From: Aerococcus urinaeequi
Lineage (GTDB): Bacteria > Bacillota > Bacilli > Lactobacillales > Aerococcaceae
Reading direction: 5' to 3'
Length of the DNA: 64,000 nucleotides
NCBI RefSeq assembly: GCF_001543205.1
Contig: NZ_CP014162.1
Coordinates: 310,001 to 374,000 of the forward strand
In this document: piece after piece, positions 8,259 through 18,495 of the stretch
How positions within the stretch are numbered: the stretch's first letter is position 1
Layout of the letters: each line of letters begins with the position of its first letter
Notes under the pieces: generated by a model
The model's input: the letters and a program-made list of their open reading frames with translations, nothing else
Told to the model about the DNA's origin: nothing
The model's database searches: none
Made by a program: the position numbers and the translations under genes

Positions 8259-11200
8259 TTATTCTAGTAATTTCTCATCAAAATCTTCTAAACGAACTGC
8301 CGCTAATTTAGATACCCCAGAATCCTGCATAGTCACCCCGTACAAGATATTGGCTGATTCCATTGTCCCCTTACGGTGGGTAATCACAATAAATTGTGTC
8401 TTATCCGCAAACTCACGTAAGAACCGACCATAACGAGCGACATTGGCTTCATCAAGTGCCGCTTCCACCTCATCTAAGATAGAGAATGGCACAGTTTTCA
8501 CATCTAAAATCGCAAACAATAAGGCAATTGCAGTTAAAGCTTTCTCCCCACCTGATAATAATGACAAGTGTTGAAGTCGTTTGCCAGGTGGTTGCGCTTC
8601 AATGTCAATTCCTGATTCTAACAGATTATCTGGCTTGGTCAATTTCAGACTCGCCCGGCCACCACCAAATAATTTAGGAAAAATGCCTTCAAAAGCATCC
8701 CGTATAGCGATAAAGGCTTGCTCAAATCGTTCAGCCACCTCTTCATCCATCTCAGAAATTGTTTGATAAAGTTTTTCTTTAGCAGCCAATACGTCATCTC
8801 TTTGTTTTTGCATAAAGATAAACCGTTCATTTACTTCTTCAAACTCATCAATGGCTGCTAAATTAACCGGTCCAATTTGTTCAATTTCTTTTTTCAACTG
8901 ACGAACTTTTAAGGATGCTGATTCCATGGACATGGTTAATTCTGACGTCGCTCTTGCCCGTTCAAAAGTCAAGCCGTACTCTTCACGAAGATGTGTCAAG
9001 TGGTTATCAATTGACACTTCATAACGAGAAGCAGTTGCTTCCACCTTAGCTTGTTTTTCAAGCAAATCTTGAAGATGTGTATTCATCTCTTGGACTTCTT
9101 GGTCTAGGGCATCGGCCTTATTCTGCGCCTCATTGCGGACCTTTCGCATTGCTTTAAGTTCAGCTTCACAGTCTTTTTGTGCTTTCACAGCTGCTTGATA
9201 ATCAGCTTCCAAGGTGCCAGAAGTTTCAGAATTGGATAAAATAGCTTCCCGCATCAATTTAAGTTCCGCTTCCACTTGGCTTACCTGATTTTCTTTTGCT
9301 GCTAATTCAGCTTCTTGACCTGCTAATTGACTTTCAACTTGAGTGTATTGCGATTTAAAGACCGCTAAATCAGTTTCAGCAGCCTGCAATTGCCCTTGTA
9401 ATTGCGTCCGTTTTTCAGCCTTATCAGTAGCTGACAAGTTCATATCCTCAATCAGATTTTTCAATTGATCTACTTGATCGTCAACAACTTTTAAATCCGC
9501 TTCTAACTTCGCTTTGGCTTTTTCTTGTTTAGCCTTCGTTTTTGAAGCAGAAGCTTGCAGGCTTTCACCGTTTTTTAAAGCTTCCGTTAAATCAGCAATT
9601 TGCCCGGTTAACAGATCAATTTGATTCGTTAAAGTCCGTTCACTAAAGCGCGCTTCATCACCTTGTGCTTTGATTGTTTCAAGGTCTTTCACCATCTCTT
9701 CAGATACTTGCGACGCTTGGTGCATTGCTTCTTGCAAGTTGGTTACGGTTGCGGTCAAAGTCTTGATTTCCTGACTTAAATGATCGATATCTGTTTTCCG
9801 AGATAATAAACCAGCATTGTTATTTCGTTTCGTCGCCCCACCAGTCATTGACCCACCAGCGTTAATCACATCTGATTCTAGGGTCACAATCCGGTAGCGA
9901 GAATACAATGTTTTCGCAATTGCACGCGCATTATCAAGATTATCAGCGACAATGACATTCCCCATTAAATTGGCCATAATTTGTTGGTATTGGCTATCAA
10001 AGTCGACTAAATCAACCATCACGCCGATAAAGCCAGGCATTGACTGAATTTTATTCAAGTCATTAGGATTCACTGACCGGCCTTTAATCACATCAAGGGG
10101 TAGGAAAGTTGCCCGCCCTGCACGTTGCCGTTTCAATTCACCAATTAATTGACTGGCTACCTGGCCATCTTCTGTAACAATATTTTGCATAGCGCCAGCA
10201 AGTGCCGTTTCAACGGCTCCAGTATAAGTATCTGGCACGCGGAGCAATTGGGCAACTGCCCCGTGGACACCCTGAATTTTATCTGATAGGTCTAAAGCTG
10301 CCTTAACCCCCTGGTAGAAACCAGCATGGTCGCGGTCCAAATCTTCCAGCGACTCTTTACGGGCAGTAGCCTGCATTAGCCTTTGATTTGCTTGGTTCAT
10401 TTCTTGATTAGCTCGGTAAGCTTCATCTTGCTTGGCTTTTACCTCTTGGTCTTTAGCTTGATATTGGCTAAGTAAGGCTTCAATCTCTTGACCTAGACTT
10501 GCCTTATCCGCTTCAGCCTTAGCTAGTTGCTCTTTCAAGTCAGCTAAAGTCGCCTCTTTTTCTGACCGGTCTGACTGGTCTTTTTCCACTGAAGCCGCTT
10601 CATTAGCCATATCTTTTTCCAGCTGACTCAAGTCATTTTGTAAGCTAGATTGCTTTTGTAAGGCTGTTATATATTCGGTCCGTTTAGCTTGAACTGCTGC
10701 TTCAGAATCATCCGACAGGTCTTCAAGCGCAGACAGTAAACTATCGCGGTTAGTCGTTTTTTCTGCGATATCTTTTTCCATATCCCCTAATTGGGCTTTT
10801 AATTGAATAATAGAAGCTTTAAAGTCTTTCACCGCTGCCTTCAAACTATCAAGATTTTCAGCTTGGTTGGCTTGGTTATTTTCCTTGAAAAGTACTTTTT
10901 GGTGGTGGACTTGAATTTTAGCTTGTAATTGCTCCGCATTTTTTACCAAATCAACATACTGCTCTTGCAATTGGTTAACAGACTCATCTGCTTCATTCGC
11001 TTTACCTTTATATTCAGCAAGGAAAGCTTGCGTTTCGGTTAAAGCAGCCCGGCGTTTATTGATATCCTCACCGTAAGCCAAGATATCATTTTTCGCGACT
11101 TGCCATTGTTCGTTTAAGGTTTCAATCTGAACTGCCGTTAAAGCAATCTCAATTTCAGATAATTCAGCCTTTGATTCCTTATAATGTAAAGCCGCATTTT

Positions 11201-11825
11201 TTTGTGCTTCTAGGGGCTCAATTCGGTCAGAAATTTCCGATAAAATATCATAAATCCGGTGCAAGTTCTCTTCAGTATGTTTCAACTTCCGTTCAGCTTC
11301 ATGCTTACGCGACTTATACTTCATGACCCCAGCAGCTTCTTCAAAAATCCCCCGTCTATCCTCAGGCTTCTGGGTGAAAATCTGCTCCACTTTACCCTGA
11401 GAAATAATTGAAAATGAATCCCGGCCAATCCCAGTATCCATCATCAATTCTGTGATATCACGCAAGCGACAAGGACGGCGGTTAATCATGTATTCTGAAT
11501 CTCCGGAAGCTGTATAACGCCGGCTAACCGCTACTTCATCCGTATCGAAATCTAAAGAACGGTCACTGTTGTCAAAAGTTAGGGTTACTTGGGCGTACTG
11601 CCCCTTACGGCGGTCTTCAGCTCCAGCAAAAATGACGTCAGACATCTTTGACCCACGCAATGACTTGGCAGATTGCTCCCCCAAAACCCACTTAATGGCT
11701 TCTGTAATGTTCGACTTCCCTGAGCCGTTTGGTCCTACAATAGCTGTAAACCCATTATCAAATTCGATTGTCGTCTTATCCGCAAAACTCTTAAAGCCGA
11801 CCATTTCAACTGTTTTTAGGTACAC
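8259..11825 (-). CDS. smc: Chromosome segregation ATPase SMC
   Basis: Condensin ATPase (1188 aa, full family length) that with ScpA/ScpB extrudes DNA loops and aids segregation from the origin. The N-terminal head has Walker A GPNGSGKSN (about residues 32-40). Long coiled coils flank a hinge (about 500-670) containing the conserved glycines of SMC hinges (GGSMTGG). The C-terminal head has signature LSLLSGGEKAL and Walker B with the D-loop (ILDEVEAALDEAN). The start is GTG with AAAGGA upstream. It follows rnc by 20 nt, as in most Firmicutes. Confidence 0.97.
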   Translation of the reverse strand: MYLKTVEMVGFKSFADKTTIEFDNGFTAIVGPNGSGKSNITEAIKWVLGEQSAKSLRGSKMSDVIFAGAEDRRKGQYAQVTLTFDNSDRSLDFDTDEVAVSRRYTASGDSEYMINRRPCRLRDITELMMDTGIGRDSFSIISQGKVEQIFTQKPEDRRGIFEEAAGVMKYKSRKHEAERKLKHTEENLHRIYDILSEISDRIEPLEAQKNAALHYKESKAELSEIEIALTAVQIETLNEQWQVAKNDILAYGEDINKRRAALTETQAFLAEYKGKANEADESVNQLQEQYVDLVKNAEQLQAKIQVHHQKVLFKENNQANQAENLDSLKAAVKDFKASIIQLKAQLGDMEKDIAEKTTNRDSLLSALEDLSDDSEAAVQAKRTEYITALQKQSSLQNDLSQLEKDMANEAASVEKDQSDRSEKEATLADLKEQLAKAEADKASLGQEIEALLSQYQAKDQEVKAKQDEAYRANQEMNQANQRLMQATARKESLEDLDRDHAGFYQGVKAALDLSDKIQGVHGAVAQLLRVPDTYTGAVETALAGAMQNIVTEDGQVASQLIGELKRQRAGRATFLPLDVIKGRSVNPNDLNKIQSMPGFIGVMVDLVDFDSQYQQIMANLMGNVIVADNLDNARAIAKTLYSRYRIVTLESDVINAGGSMTGGATKRNNNAGLLSRKTDIDHLSQEIKTLTATVTNLQEAMHQASQVSEEMVKDLETIKAQGDEARFSERTLTNQIDLLTGQIADLTEALKNGESLQASASKTKAKQEKAKAKLEADLKVVDDQVDQLKNLIEDMNLSATDKAEKRTQLQGQLQAAETDLAVFKSQYTQVESQLAGQEAELAAKENQVSQVEAELKLMREAILSNSETSGTLEADYQAAVKAQKDCEAELKAMRKVRNEAQNKADALDQEVQEMNTHLQDLLEKQAKVEATASRYEVSIDNHLTHLREEYGLTFERARATSELTMSMESASLKVRQLKKEIEQIGPVNLAAIDEFEEVNERFIFMQKQRDDVLAAKEKLYQTISEMDEEVAERFEQAFIAIRDAFEGIFPKLFGGGRASLKLTKPDNLLESGIDIEAQPPGKRLQHLSLLSGGEKALTAIALLFAILDVKTVPFSILDEVEAALDEANVARYGRFLREFADKTQFIVITHRKGTMESANILYGVTMQDSGVSKLAAVRLEDFDEKLLE

Positions 11826-11845
11826 AGGCTAATTCCTTTCTCCTA

Positions 11846-12541
11846 CTATTTTTTCAACAATTCTAAAGCATTGGCTGCAGCAGCTTGCTCCGCCGCTTTC
11901 TTAGAATGGCCCACACCTCGTCCAATGATTTCATCATATAAACGAACGGCTACATGAAACTCTTTACTATGGGCTGGACCAGATTCACTTTCAAGTTCAT
12001 AAGCCAATTGGATCGCACCTTCTTTTTGTAACTCTTCCTGTAAGGCCGTTTTCGCATCAGATAAACGTGTAAAATCACCATTCTTGATCTTAGGATAAAT
12101 GGTTAGGGACATCAAATGCTCTATCGCATCTAACCCAAGATCAAGATAAATCGCACCTAGAACCGACTCAAATAAATCACATAATAAAGATGGGCGCTTG
12201 CGTCCGTTACTTGCTTCCTCACCATTACCCAAACGTACAAACTGGTCAAACCCACACTCAACACAACGTTTAGCCAATGACTCCTCGCGAACAATTAAAG
12301 CACGTAAAGACGACATCCGTCCCTCATCCATCTCGGGATAATTTCGGTATAAATAATTAGAAACCACTAACTCTAAAACCGCATCCCCTAAAAATTCAAT
12401 CCGCTCATTATCCTCTAAAGATAGCTTTTGGTTTTCATTCACATACGAAGAATGGGTAAATGCCTCAATATAATGCGTTTCATCTTGTAATTCCAAATCA
12501 AACTGATCAGCCAATAAAGCCTTCACACCTGACAAATCCAT
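11846..12541 (-). CDS. rnc: Ribonuclease III
   Basis: Double-strand-specific endoribonuclease (231 aa) that processes rRNA precursors and antisense duplexes. The catalytic domain contains the family signature ERIEFLGDAVLEL, with the Mg-binding Glu and Asp, and a second acidic cluster at LFESVLGAIYLD. A dsRNA-binding domain covers about residues 155-230. I place the start at ATG 12541, since AGGAGG lies 8 nt upstream of it; the open frame extends 16 codons further up without an RBS. It is followed by smc. A hairpin separates it from acpP. Confidence 0.95.
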   Translation of the reverse strand: MDLSGVKALLADQFDLELQDETHYIEAFTHSSYVNENQKLSLEDNERIEFLGDAVLELVVSNYLYRNYPEMDEGRMSSLRALIVREESLAKRCVECGFDQFVRLGNGEEASNGRKRPSLLCDLFESVLGAIYLDLGLDAIEHLMSLTIYPKIKNGDFTRLSDAKTALQEELQKEGAIQLAYELESESGPAHSKEFHVAVRLYDEIIGRGVGHSKKAAEQAAAANALELLKK

Positions 12542-12561
12542 GAAAATTCCTCCTTCTTTAT

Positions 12562-12599
12562 TTTCAATAAAATAAGGCTGGACAACCAACTGCCAGCCT
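12562..12599 (-). terminator. Hairpin between acpP and rnc (terminator or attenuator)
   Basis: On the minus strand, arms AGGCTGG and CCAGCCT with an 11-nt loop are followed by TATTTTATTG. It could end plsX-acpP transcripts before rnc, or act as a partial attenuator or processing site. The T tract is weak. Confidence 0.5.
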
Positions 12600-12621
12600 C
12601 CTCAAACATCGAATCATAAGC

Positions 12622-12864
12622 CTACTTATGGCTATCGATATACTTCACAATATCCGCAACAGTTTTAATTTCTTCAACATCATCATCATCAGAAATCTGG
12701 ATGCCGAAATTATCTTCCAATTCCATCACCAATTCCACAACATCCAACGAGTCTGCACCTAGATCATCCGTAAACGACATCTCAGGCGTCACACTAGAAG
12801 CCTCCACACCGAAACGTTCCACAATTAAAGCCGCTACTTGTTCAAAAGTTGTACTCTCTGCCAT
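12622..12864 (-). CDS. acpP: Acyl carrier protein
   Basis: Small acidic four-helix protein (80 aa) that carries acyl chains for fatty-acid synthesis. The phosphopantetheine attachment Ser is in [10 protein letters not shown] at about residue 39. RBS AGGAGG is 6-7 nt before the ATG. It sits between plsX and rnc, the usual Firmicute order, although fabD and fabG are absent here and must be elsewhere. Confidence 0.96.
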   Translation of the reverse strand: MAESTTFEQVAALIVERFGVEASSVTPEMSFTDDLGADSLDVVELVMELEDNFGIQISDDDDVEEIKTVADIVKYIDSHK

Positions 12865-12966
12865 GAAAATCCTCCTAAATAAAATCCTATATTACACATC
12901 AACTAAAACCTTTTATATTTTGAAAAGGGGGGAAACTAGGTCAAGCTAGCCCCACTTTCAGCAAAT

Positions 12967-13989
12967 TTATTCTGCCTTCTTAGCAGCCATTTCTTTTTCA
13001 AATGTTGTGGCCAATTCCTCAATAATACCTGCATCTACAATTGTCGCTGCTTGTAAAATCGTATGGAAGACACTCGTCGCATTTGAAGAACCATGTGCTT
13101 TTAATACTGGTGCTTTAACACCAAATAAAATACCGCCGCCTGCTTGGTCTAAATCAATTTTAGTCATCATATCTTTTAATGACCCTTTGATTAGTAAACC
13201 ACCAAGTTTAGAGCCAATTCCACCATCCATAATCGCATTTTTAACCAATTTCATTACAGCAGCTGCTGTTCCTTCCACTGATTTTAATGCGGCATTTCCA
13301 GTAAATCCATCGGCTACGACAATATCTGCTACCCCGTTTAAAATTTCACGAGATTCGATATTACCAGTGAAGTGAATCTGATCATTAGCTTTTAATAAAC
13401 CAAAAGCTTCTTTCGTCAAATCATTCCCTTTATTGTCTTCAGTACCATTATTTAATAAACCAACTGAAGGTGCAGTTTTTTTCAAGACTGCACGGGCATA
13501 GGCTGTTGCCATGACTGCATATTGATTTAAATATGACGCTTTTGATTCCGCATTGGCACCACAGTCTATTAATAATACTGAGTCCCCAATATTGGCTAAG
13601 TTTGGTAGAGCTGCCATTAAGGCTGGACGCTCAACACCTTTCATCCGGCCGACCACTAGTAAGCCTGCTGTTAATAAGGCGCCTGTGTTACCAGCTGAAA
13701 TCAAGGCATCTGCTTCACCGTTTCGTACTGCACGCGCTGCCATCACCATAGATGATTCACGTTTTGTACGTACAGCTCTTACTGGGTCATCTTCAGATAA
13801 TATCTTATCTGCTGCGTGAACAATCTCCACGTTTTCAGGTGTAGACCCTTCAATTTCTGCTTTGATCGCATCTTCATCTCCATAAAATATGATGGTGACG
13901 TCTTTACGTTCAGCTGCAGCTTTTAAGCCACCCAAGACGATTTCTTTAGGCGCGTTATCGCCACCCATTGCATCTACTGCAATTCTCAT
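12967..13989 (-). CDS. plsX: Phosphate acyltransferase PlsX
   Basis: Converts acyl-ACP to acyl-phosphate, the first step of the PlsX/PlsY route to phosphatidic acid (340 aa). It starts with the family N-terminus RIAVDAMGGDNAP and has the DCGAN and ADGFTGN motifs of the active site. It lies upstream of acpP, its substrate carrier. RBS AAAGTAGG is weak. No FapR gene is next to it, so the control of lipid synthesis is not visible here. Confidence 0.95.
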   Translation of the reverse strand: MRIAVDAMGGDNAPKEIVLGGLKAAAERKDVTIIFYGDEDAIKAEIEGSTPENVEIVHAADKILSEDDPVRAVRTKRESSMVMAARAVRNGEADALISAGNTGALLTAGLLVVGRMKGVERPALMAALPNLANIGDSVLLIDCGANAESKASYLNQYAVMATAYARAVLKKTAPSVGLLNNGTEDNKGNDLTKEAFGLLKANDQIHFTGNIESREILNGVADIVVADGFTGNAALKSVEGTAAAVMKLVKNAIMDGGIGSKLGGLLIKGSLKDMMTKIDLDQAGGGILFGVKAPVLKAHGSSNATSVFHTILQAATIVDAGIIEELATTFEKEMAAKKAE

Positions 13990-14157
13990 TTCTATGCCTA
14001 CTTTCTACATTCAATAAATTCAAAAAGCTGCTCTTATTATATCATACCCCAAAGCCACTTGTAGCCTACAAGAGAAAAAGGATTTCAGCTTGAAAACTTA
14101 CAGCACCTTGGCCCTGATTGTCTTTATTTTGCCTAAATTTTTATTGCACCAATAATC

Positions 14158-16209
14158 CTAAGCGTTGATTGTTGTCACTTGCTGGTCAAGCCATTCGGCT
14201 AAATCAGTGAATTCATTTAAATGGCCTTCAAAGTAAGGAATAAATTGAATGGCGTCTTCACGAGCCACTTCTAAAATCACACCATCTTCAATTGGATCAG
14301 CCACCTTAAATTCTGGTAGACCAGACTGACGGGTGCCAAAGTAATCACCGGCACCACGTAATTCTAAATCTTGTTGACTAAGGTAAAAACCATCCGTCGA
14401 TTCAACCATGATATTCATCCGCTGTTTCCCGTTATCTGTTCTTGGATCAGCCACTAAAACACAATATGATGCATGCTCACCACGTCCTACCCGTCCTCTT
14501 AACTGATGGAGCTGTGCTAAGCCAAACCGGTCAGCATCTAGAATCACCATATAAGTCGCATTTGGTACGTTAACGCCTACTTCGATCACCGTTGTTGATA
14601 CCAGTATTTGAATATCATTATTCTTAAAGGCTTCCATGACTTGGTCTTTTTCATCCGCACTCATTTGTCCGTGCAATAAACCTACTGAGAATTGCCCACC
14701 AAATTGTGCCACATAAGTTTCATAAATATGCTCAGCATTTTGTGCTTCTAGGGCTTCTGATTCACCGATTAAAGGGCAAATAATATAAACTTGTCGTCCT
14801 TTTCTCACTTCTCGCCAGATTTGTTCATCAACTTGGGCTTGTCGGTTATGACGGACCCATGATGTTTCAATCGGAATTCGTCCTGAAGGCATTTCTTTTA
14901 ATTTAGAAACGTCCATATCCCCCATCATCGTAATCTCCAATGTACGAGGGATTGGCGTTGCGGTCATATACAGGACGTTAGGTGCTTTAAATTCCCCTTT
15001 TGCCACTAATTTAGACCGTTGGTTAACCCCAAACCGGTGCTGCTCATCAATCACAACCATTCCTAAGTCAGCGAATTTCACATCATCTTGAATCAAGGCA
15101 TGTGTCCCAAGTAAAAGGTCAATGTCCCCGTTTACCAAATCGGCTAAAATTTCCCGCCGTGCTTTAGTTTTCGTCGACCCCGTCAGTAAAGCCACTTTGT
15201 AATCCGTTTTTTCAAAGAATCCTGATATGGAGGCATAGTGTTGGTCAGCTAAAATTTCAGTTGGTACCATCATAGCTCCTTGAAAACCTGCATCAATCGT
15301 TGCCACTAAGCAAATCATAGCTACTACCGTTTTCCCGGATCCAACATCTCCTTGAAGAAGACGGTTCATCTGGAAGGGTTGCCGTAAATCTGCACAAATT
15401 TCATTGACTACAGCCTTTTGGCCAGCTGTCAGTTCAAAGGGAATAGTCTGGATAAAGTCACGAAGATGGTCGTTATCATAAAGTATTTGAGCACCATTGG
15501 CAATGCGGCGCTGCTGTAGCTTTCGCCATTGTAATTTCAAGGCGTACAAGAAGAGTTCTTGATATTTCAATTGCCTACGTGCTTGTCGGTTGTTTTCTTG
15601 ACTATCTGGAAAATGAATTTGCTGGATGGCTAACTTATGCGGCATGAGTTGGTATTTTTCCCGCAAAGCTTCGGGCAATAATTCCACAACTAGGTCCCCG
15701 TATAAATCGATGGCTTGTTTGATTAAATCGGTCAGCGATTTAGTTGATAGACCCTGAGTTAGATGATAAATTGCTTCAAAATCATTATCACCACTCTCCT
15801 CATCTTGGTGGTTGGAGAATAGTTTGATGCCTACAATTTGTTGTTTAGCCGCTTCAAATTTCCCATAAACAACAATTTCTTGGTTGACCTGAATATTCTT
15901 TTTTAAGTAAGGCTGGTTAAAGAAGATAACCTGCAACACCTCATGGTCCATAGCTAAGCGAAAGGTCAAACGGTTACGATTGCGCCCAAAATATTGGACA
16001 ACGGGGTCCGTCACTACCACACCTTTTACCGAAGCTTTGGTATTATCCACTAATTCACCGGCCGATTTTACAGACACATCTTCGTAACGGAAAGGAAAAT
16101 GGTAAAGTAAATCTTCAACCGTTGAAATCCCAACCTTTTCTAATAATGCCGCTTTTTTTGCGCCAACACCTTTCAAAACTGTCACTGAATCGGATAAAGC
16201 TCGTGCCAT
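14158..16209 (-). CDS. recG: ATP-dependent DNA helicase RecG
   Basis: Branch-migrating helicase (683 aa) that regresses stalled forks and processes recombination intermediates. Residues 1-230 form the wedge/OB domain. Helicase motifs follow: GDVGSGKT (motif I), DEQHRFG (DEAH-like motif II), TATPIPRT (III), and in the second RecA fold STTVIEVGVNVPNA and QLRGRVGR (motif VI). ATG 16209 is preferred over GTG 16212 because of the GGGGGG site upstream. It is followed by plsX, the typical recG-plsX order. Confidence 0.96.
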   Translation of the reverse strand: MARALSDSVTVLKGVGAKKAALLEKVGISTVEDLLYHFPFRYEDVSVKSAGELVDNTKASVKGVVVTDPVVQYFGRNRNRLTFRLAMDHEVLQVIFFNQPYLKKNIQVNQEIVVYGKFEAAKQQIVGIKLFSNHQDEESGDNDFEAIYHLTQGLSTKSLTDLIKQAIDLYGDLVVELLPEALREKYQLMPHKLAIQQIHFPDSQENNRQARRQLKYQELFLYALKLQWRKLQQRRIANGAQILYDNDHLRDFIQTIPFELTAGQKAVVNEICADLRQPFQMNRLLQGDVGSGKTVVAMICLVATIDAGFQGAMMVPTEILADQHYASISGFFEKTDYKVALLTGSTKTKARREILADLVNGDIDLLLGTHALIQDDVKFADLGMVVIDEQHRFGVNQRSKLVAKGEFKAPNVLYMTATPIPRTLEITMMGDMDVSKLKEMPSGRIPIETSWVRHNRQAQVDEQIWREVRKGRQVYIICPLIGESEALEAQNAEHIYETYVAQFGGQFSVGLLHGQMSADEKDQVMEAFKNNDIQILVSTTVIEVGVNVPNATYMVILDADRFGLAQLHQLRGRVGRGEHASYCVLVADPRTDNGKQRMNIMVESTDGFYLSQQDLELRGAGDYFGTRQSGLPEFKVADPIEDGVILEVAREDAIQFIPYFEGHLNEFTDLAEWLDQQVTTINA

Positions 16210-16248
16210 CACAATCCCCCCTTTCCTTAAAAGTAGCTAGTTATAAGG

Positions 16249-16275
16249 AAAGAAACCCGGTTAAACCAGGCTTCT
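16249..16275 (-). terminator. Terminator after the luciferase-like gene
   Basis: Minus-strand hairpin with arms AAGAAGCCTGGTT and AACCGGGTTTCTT (mismatched pairs inside) followed by T-rich sequence. It isolates the oxidoreductase gene from recG. Confidence 0.6.
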
Positions 16276-16319
16276 TCACTCAATTCATCTGATCCCTAAG
16301 GTCATTGGCGTTTGGATCA

Positions 16320-17327
16320 TTAAATATTAACTTGGCTCAAGATTTCAATCAAAGCACGTCGATTCGCAAATCCGGATAAATGGTTGGCAATTAAGAAACC
16401 ATCTGCATTGGTTTCTTCTTTCAAACGGCGCAACTGCATTTCCACTTGTTTAGGTGTACCATACACTTTTCTTGAAGCGTGTCTATCTTCTGCATCTGGG
16501 TCACTTGTTGATACAAAATCTCTTGCTTCAGAAACTTCCATCAATTCTAAATAAGCACGTTTATCATCTTCTAGTGCATCTATCCAATCATTTAATGCGT
16601 AGTTTAATACTTCCTTCATATTACGCTTTGTAGAAGTCACTGCATAAAGGGCGATTAATACTGAAGGTTTTGGCATCCCTTTAGAAGGTTTGAAGTGTTT
16701 TCTATAAATCTTGATTGTTTCAATACATTCAGCCAAATCTCCTGAGAAGAATAAACCGAATACCATTCCTAAACCTTTCTCCGCAATAAACTTCGCATTA
16801 CGGCGTGAACCTAGCATAGTATAAAGCGGCGTCACGCCATCAAAATAAGCAGGCATTACACGTAGCCCATGCATTTCATCTTCGGTTGCTAGGTCATCAT
16901 AAAGTAAACCTGCAATTTGTGAAATCGTCTTTTCATAATCTAGTCCGCGGTTGATCTGCATCCCTAATGTTTCTTGGCGGGTAACCTCTTTTGGCATAGA
17001 ATGGCCAACACCTGCTTCAACACGCCCAGGATACATGGCTTCAAGCACCATATAATTCTCAGCAATCTGATAAGGAGTGGAATTATTAATAATTACCGCA
17101 CCTGTACCCAACTTAATTTGCTTTGTTTCTGCACCATAACGCGATAATAATAACTGCGGAGTTGAAGATAAGACAGCTGGCGTTGAATGATGTTCCGTTA
17201 ACCAATACCGGTCCAAGCCCTTTTCATCCGCCAATTTAGCCAATTCTATTGACTGCTCAAAGGATTCCAATACCGTTGTATTTTTATCCCGAGGTATAAA
17301 ATCTAAAATGCCGATCCCTAAAGTCAT
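16320..17327 (-). CDS. LLM-class flavin-dependent oxidoreductase (luciferase-like)
   Basis: Single-component bacterial-luciferase-like monooxygenase of 335 aa. The TIM-barrel start (LGIGILDFIPR), RYWLTEHHSTPAVLSS and KLGTGAVIINN segments are characteristic of the MsnO8/LLM group that uses reduced FMN. The C-terminal segment YGTPKQVEMQLRRL is also typical. RBS AGGAG is well placed. It is divergent from the NlpA lipoprotein. The natural substrate in Firmicutes is not known. Confidence 0.85.
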   Translation of the reverse strand: MTLGIGILDFIPRDKNTTVLESFEQSIELAKLADEKGLDRYWLTEHHSTPAVLSSTPQLLLSRYGAETKQIKLGTGAVIINNSTPYQIAENYMVLEAMYPGRVEAGVGHSMPKEVTRQETLGMQINRGLDYEKTISQIAGLLYDDLATEDEMHGLRVMPAYFDGVTPLYTMLGSRRNAKFIAEKGLGMVFGLFFSGDLAECIETIKIYRKHFKPSKGMPKPSVLIALYAVTSTKRNMKEVLNYALNDWIDALEDDKRAYLELMEVSEARDFVSTSDPDAEDRHASRKVYGTPKQVEMQLRRLKEETNADGFLIANHLSGFANRRALIEILSQVNI

Positions 17328-17543
17328 TTTGTCACTCCTCTTACTGATTTCAATAACCTTATTTTACCATATGTGAAAAAAGAATAAACTGTCCATTTGC
17401 ATGTGTTGAAAATGAAACGTAAACCAATCACTCTCAACAATGATCGGATTCCAGTAACCCCACACAAGCATATTGTATCTCAATTCATGACAATCTATGA
17501 TAAGTTTAAGTGGATGAATAAAACACCTTTGGGAGGTAGAAAA

Positions 17544-18365
17544 ATGAAACGATTCTTACAATATATTGGTTTAGCACTGGTTGCCTTGGTCCTTGCTGCT
17601 TGCGGAAAGCAGACGGAAGATACACAAACCATCAAAGTGGCCACATCACCTGGCCCCTATTCTATTTTATTTATGGAAGAAGTGGCGCCACGATTAGAAC
17701 AACAAGGTTACACCGTTGAAGAAGTTCAGTTTTCTGAATATCGCCAAGCAATGATTGCCGTTGATGAGGGTGAAGCGGATATCAATGTAGACGGTAACCG
17801 TTTGAGCACTGAAAGTTACAATGATACTTTGGGTGCTAGCTTTCAACAAATTGTCCGTGTCCCAACTGTACCTGCTGCCATTTATCCAGGACAAAAAGAC
17901 AGTCTTGATGCTGTTGAAGCAGGTGATACCATCGCTATCGGTACTGGGACGGTTTCCATGATGCGTGGTTTATTACTCATGGAAGACCTTGGGTGGATCA
18001 CTTTAAACCCGGATGTTGAAGCCGCCAAAGTGACTGCTGACGATATCGAAGAAAATCATGTAGGCATTGAAATTGTCGAAATGCAAAGTGCTGCTGTCCC
18101 ACCTGCAATCCAAGATGTCTCTTATGCCTTAGTTGCTGGATCAATCGCTTATGACGCGGGTATGGACTTAGACTCCCGTTTGGTCACAGAACAACCGATT
18201 GAAAGCCTACTACTTGAAGCCATTACGACTGCGGATAAAATGGACCAGCCTTGGGTTGAAGATATTAAAGCTATCTATCAATCAGAAGACTTCAACCAAG
18301 CAGTACTTGACCGTAACGAAGAAATTGGAACAGAGTTTTGGATTATCCCTGAGGAAAATCAATAG
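17544..18365 (+). CDS. NlpA/MetQ-family substrate-binding lipoprotein (orphan)
   Basis: Extracellular binding lipoprotein of an ABC importer, most like methionine-binding MetQ (273 aa). The signal peptide MKRFLQYIGLALVALVLAAC ends in the lipobox LAAC. The mature part has the family core KVATSPGPYSILFMEEVAP and the DINVDGN and ALVAGSIAYDAG segments. ATG 17544 is used because GGGAGG lies just upstream; the frame is open 49 codons further up without an RBS or signal peptide. No metN or metI gene is nearby, so it must share a transporter encoded elsewhere. A hairpin follows. Confidence 0.82.
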   Translation: MKRFLQYIGLALVALVLAACGKQTEDTQTIKVATSPGPYSILFMEEVAPRLEQQGYTVEEVQFSEYRQAMIAVDEGEADINVDGNRLSTESYNDTLGASFQQIVRVPTVPAAIYPGQKDSLDAVEAGDTIAIGTGTVSMMRGLLLMEDLGWITLNPDVEAAKVTADDIEENHVGIEIVEMQSAAVPPAIQDVSYALVAGSIAYDAGMDLDSRLVTEQPIESLLLEAITTADKMDQPWVEDIKAIYQSEDFNQAVLDRNEEIGTEFWIIPEENQ

Positions 18366-18389
18366 ATTATAGACTTATACAAAAGACAA

Positions 18390-18440
18390 AAAAGCCATCG
18401 CGGTAAGGGTTCATCCCCAACCACGATGGCTTTTCTTATA
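18390..18440. terminator. Terminator after the NlpA lipoprotein
   Basis: 11-bp perfect arms AAAAGCCATCG and CGATGGCTTTT with a 23-nt partly paired loop, followed by TTTTCTT. It can serve both the lipoprotein gene and the convergent amidase. Confidence 0.8.
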
Positions 18441-18495
18441 TATACATTGAAGTGATTTTAGGTCTTTAACATATCGCTATGATACATTCACCTAG

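Noticed and set aside
13007-13819. Plus-strand frames opposite plsX
   Set aside because: Three mutually overlapping antisense frames without RBS in a highly conserved gene; shadows.
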